In this document: in pieces, positions 4,783 through 6,494 of the stretch
How positions within the stretch are numbered: position 1 is the first letter of the stretch
Layout: every line of letters starts with the position of its first letter
Assembly (NCBI GenBank): GCA_022704585.1
Contig: JAKJGD010000127.1
Span: 1-6,494, forward strand
Source of the DNA: Spirochaetota bacterium
GTDB lineage: Bacteria > Spirochaetota > UBA4802 > UBA5550
Length of the DNA: 6,494 nucleotides
Direction: 5' to 3'
Translations under genes and position numbers: made by a program
The notes under the pieces: generated by a model
Told to the model about the DNA's origin: nothing
The model's database searches: none
What the model saw: only the letters and a program-made list of their open reading frames with translations

Positions 4783-5685
4783 ATGAAGTTACTTGCCAAG
4801 GGTCGAATAAACAATCATATGCATGTAGCTACCGACTGCATGTATCCGGGCTTTATCGTCAGTGGAAAGTCGAAGAATGCCATGATAGAAGGGGGCTTCA
4901 ACCTCCTGTCCCCCTTCTACCTGTCGCAGATCAGGGAGATACTGGGAGAAAGCTCCCCTCTCGATTACCTCTTCATCACCCATTCCCATTACGACCACCT
5001 GGGCGCCGCCGGCTACTTAAAGAGGCACATCCCGGGGCTCAAGGTGGCGGCGCACGAGCGCGTGGTCCCGCTTTTGAAGAAGGAATCGGTCCTGGCCATG
5101 ATGAACCGCCTGAGCGAGATACAGCGCGGCCTGTTCGGGAGCATAGCCGGCACCGAGGACCTCGCCATCCGTCCCATGGAGATGGACATTACCGTGAAAG
5201 AGGGGGATGAGTTCGATCTTGGGGGCCTTCACGTCCGCGTGCACGAGGTCCCGGGCCACACGCGCGACTCGCTCGCCTACTTTATACCGGAGATCGGCGC
5301 GCTTTTTCCCGGCGAGGCCGCGGGCGTACCGGAGGGAAGGGAAGGCGACGGGACCCAGGTCGAGTTCCTCTCGTCGTACGACGACTACCTCGCCTCGATT
5401 GACAGGATGATGGCGCTCGAGCCGGCCATGATATGCTTCGGCCACGGGTGGATTTTCACGGGCGAGGACGCCGCGGGTTTTTTACGGAAGTCCCGCGAAG
5501 CGACATTCGCGTACCGTGAGCTGATCGAGCGGTATATCCGGGACGCCGGCGGCGAACTGGACCGGGCCATAGAGACAATGGCGCGGAAAGAGTATGATGA
5601 GAAGGGAACGATTTACCAGGAGCGCACCGCGTACCTCACCAACCTCACGGCGCAGGTAAAGCATATAGCGGGCCTGATGAACTGA
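4783..5685 (+). CDS. Metallo-beta-lactamase-fold hydrolase
   Basis: The 300-residue protein shows the MBL-fold signature THSHYDH, with His67, His69, Asp71 and His72 as zinc ligands, followed by LGAAG. His159 in VPGHTRDS and His221 in CFGHGWIF are the later ligand histidines. The bridging acidic ligand, normally Asp in a GD motif, reads FPGEAAGV here, so Glu178 takes the place of Asp. A helical segment of about 60 residues (97-135) sits between the first and second metal motifs, and a C-terminal helical tail runs from about 228 to 300. No signal peptide is seen, so it is probably cytoplasmic. The family hydrolyses thioesters, lactones, phosphodiesters and more; the substrate cannot be named. 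ATG 4783 is the only plausible start, although its Shine-Dalgarno is weak. It converges on the next gene with 12 bases between the stops. Confidence 0.88.
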   Translation: MKLLAKGRINNHMHVATDCMYPGFIVSGKSKNAMIEGGFNLLSPFYLSQIREILGESSPLDYLFITHSHYDHLGAAGYLKRHIPGLKVAAHERVVPLLKKESVLAMMNRLSEIQRGLFGSIAGTEDLAIRPMEMDITVKEGDEFDLGGLHVRVHEVPGHTRDSLAYFIPEIGALFPGEAAGVPEGREGDGTQVEFLSSYDDYLASIDRMMALEPAMICFGHGWIFTGEDAAGFLRKSREATFAYRELIERYIRDAGGELDRAIETMARKEYDEKGTIYQERTAYLTNLTAQVKHIAGLMN

Positions 5686-5697
5686 GTTTCGGGGCGG

Positions 5698-6078
5698 TTA
5701 CTTCTCCTCTTTTTTACGGATGAAATTGCAGACGATCTTTTTGTCGGGCGTGACCAGGGATACCACGAGCCTGTTTTTGCTGTCGGTCAGGGTGTAGGTG
5801 TACCCGTACAGCTCGGTCCCCGTCTTTTTCCTGAAGTCGATCGTATCGCCTTCGGCCCTGCCGATCAGGTCCACCACCGTGTGCTCTCCCGTGATGAGCT
5901 CCCAGTCGATGCGCCACTTGTTGAAACGGATTTTCTTTATCTCGATCGAGGTGCCGCACCAGGGGTCCTTGAAGGACAGGAGCGTCCGGTACTTCCCGTT
6001 GAAGTCAAGCATGGCGGCTAATCCGCCGGTTGCGCAGACCAGCGTGATCAAAAGTGGAAGGATTGTTCGAGCTCTCAT
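5698..6078 (-). CDS. Small exported protein of unknown function
   Basis: I do not recognise this 126-residue protein. It begins with a typical signal peptide: MRAR, a hydrophobic stretch at about 6-17, then GGLAA, with likely cleavage after Ala22. Cys15 does not sit in a canonical lipobox, so a lipoprotein is less likely. The mature part of about 104 residues is rich in alternating hydrophobic and polar residues, suggesting a small beta-sheet or barrel domain, for example around KYRTLLSF, WRIDWEL and RLVVSLVT. Two cysteines, Cys41 and Cys117, could form a disulfide after export. The tail is very basic-acidic (RKKEEK). The start has only a weak GGGG about ten bases upstream. It lies 46 bases downstream of the RseP-type gene on the same strand and may share its transcript. 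Cell-envelope location is inference. Confidence 0.72.
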   Translation of the reverse strand: MRARTILPLLITLVCATGGLAAMLDFNGKYRTLLSFKDPWCGTSIEIKKIRFNKWRIDWELITGEHTVVDLIGRAEGDTIDFRKKTGTELYGYTYTLTDSKNRLVVSLVTPDKKIVCNFIRKKEEK

Positions 6079-6124
6079 GCCGATAGTACCCCGTCTGTAT
6101 CAGTGCCGAAGCGCACCGCGCTTC

Positions 6125-6494
6125 CTAGGAAAAAACTTTTATCAGCCTGCCGGCGTCCAGCACCGTCGCGTATATCATCAGGCCGATGATAAGGATCCAT
6201 CCGGCCACCATGACCGGGACATATATGTTCCGCAGGCGGTGATGCATCTTTTCGAGAAGGCAGAGGATGATTTTTCCCCCGTCAAGAACCGGCAGCGGGA
6301 GCAGATTGAAGACGGCCAGGTTCGCGCTCAGGATGAACGCGAGCCTGAGCGCATGGAGCGCGTCGCCGTCGATGAACCGGCCGCCCTGGTGCATGATCCC
6401 GACGATCCCGGACATGCTGTCCGGCCTGGTGAACAGGCCCTGGAGCGAGCCCAGTATGGAGAGGAGCAGCGTACCCGTCTGCCGGAACGGCTCG
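6125..6494 (-). CDS. RseP-type site-2 (M50) membrane protease, C-terminal fragment
   Basis: The last 122 codons of a gene that enters from the right edge are present, ending at a TAG at 6127-6125. The fragment has the end of a PDZ-linked region (RPDSMSGIVGIMHQGG, resembling the SGPVGI stretch of RseP), then a membrane segment with NLAVFNLLPLPVLDGGKI. The Asp of LDGG, at 6283-6281, is the third zinc ligand of site-2 proteases. A final membrane segment (VPVMVAGWILIIGLMIYATVL) and a short tail follow. In the family this is an inner-membrane enzyme that cuts within transmembrane helices, for example of anti-sigma factors. The HEXXH motif and PDZ domains lie outside the window. The next gene on this strand starts 46 bases downstream, with no terminator visible between. 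Confidence 0.87.
   Translation of the reverse strand, partial: EPFRQTGTLLLSILGSLQGLFTRPDSMSGIVGIMHQGGRFIDGDALHALRLAFILSANLAVFNLLPLPVLDGGKIILCLLEKMHHRLRNIYVPVMVAGWILIIGLMIYATVLDAGRLIKVFS

Overview
The window comes from a bacterial chromosome. It is GC-rich with strong G/C third-position bias, except for one clearly AT-rich island at about 3700-4780. The RseP-type membrane protease, a small protein with a signal peptide, consensus Shine-Dalgarno sites (AGGAGG before two genes) and a sigma-70-like promoter all point to a bacterium, probably with a Gram-negative-type envelope. The archaeal-type thymidylate synthase relative at the left edge is found in scattered anaerobic or environmental bacteria. 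I cannot name the taxon; a spirochaete or a former deltaproteobacterium would fit.

Layout. (1) 1-157, minus strand: N-terminal piece of a thymidylate synthase-family gene with a good promoter at 199-228. (2) 158-460: divergent intergenic region holding two copies of a GGGGTCAGAGCAA element. (3) 461-1702, plus: complete M20 zinc peptidase of the carboxypeptidase G2 type. (4) 1858-3600, plus: complete CstA-family inner-membrane transporter, closed by a strong terminator at 3636-3669. (5) 3684-4704: AT-rich island with a small HUH/Y1 transposase of the REP-associated (RAYT) type, bordered on both sides by variants of TTGCTCTGRCMCC. (6) 4783-5685, plus: metallo-beta-lactamase-fold hydrolase whose likely promoter lies at the island's right margin. 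(7) 5698-6078 and 6125-6494, minus: a small exported protein of unknown function downstream of the C-terminal end of an RseP-type site-2 protease.

How the genes may work together. The M20 peptidase and the CstA-type permease are co-directional. They could form a peptide or pyruvate uptake and hydrolysis module, although the 155-bp gap makes one transcript unproven. The two right-hand minus genes are 46 bp apart and may be co-transcribed.

The most interesting signal is a repeat family with core TTGCTCTGRCMCC, usually next to a short palindrome. Six copies are visible: two in the left intergenic region (inverted), one upstream of the RAYT gene, one downstream, and a tandem pair before the metallo-hydrolase. 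They look like REP-like units that the RAYT transposase might recognise. This link is inferred from position and architecture and is not demonstrated.
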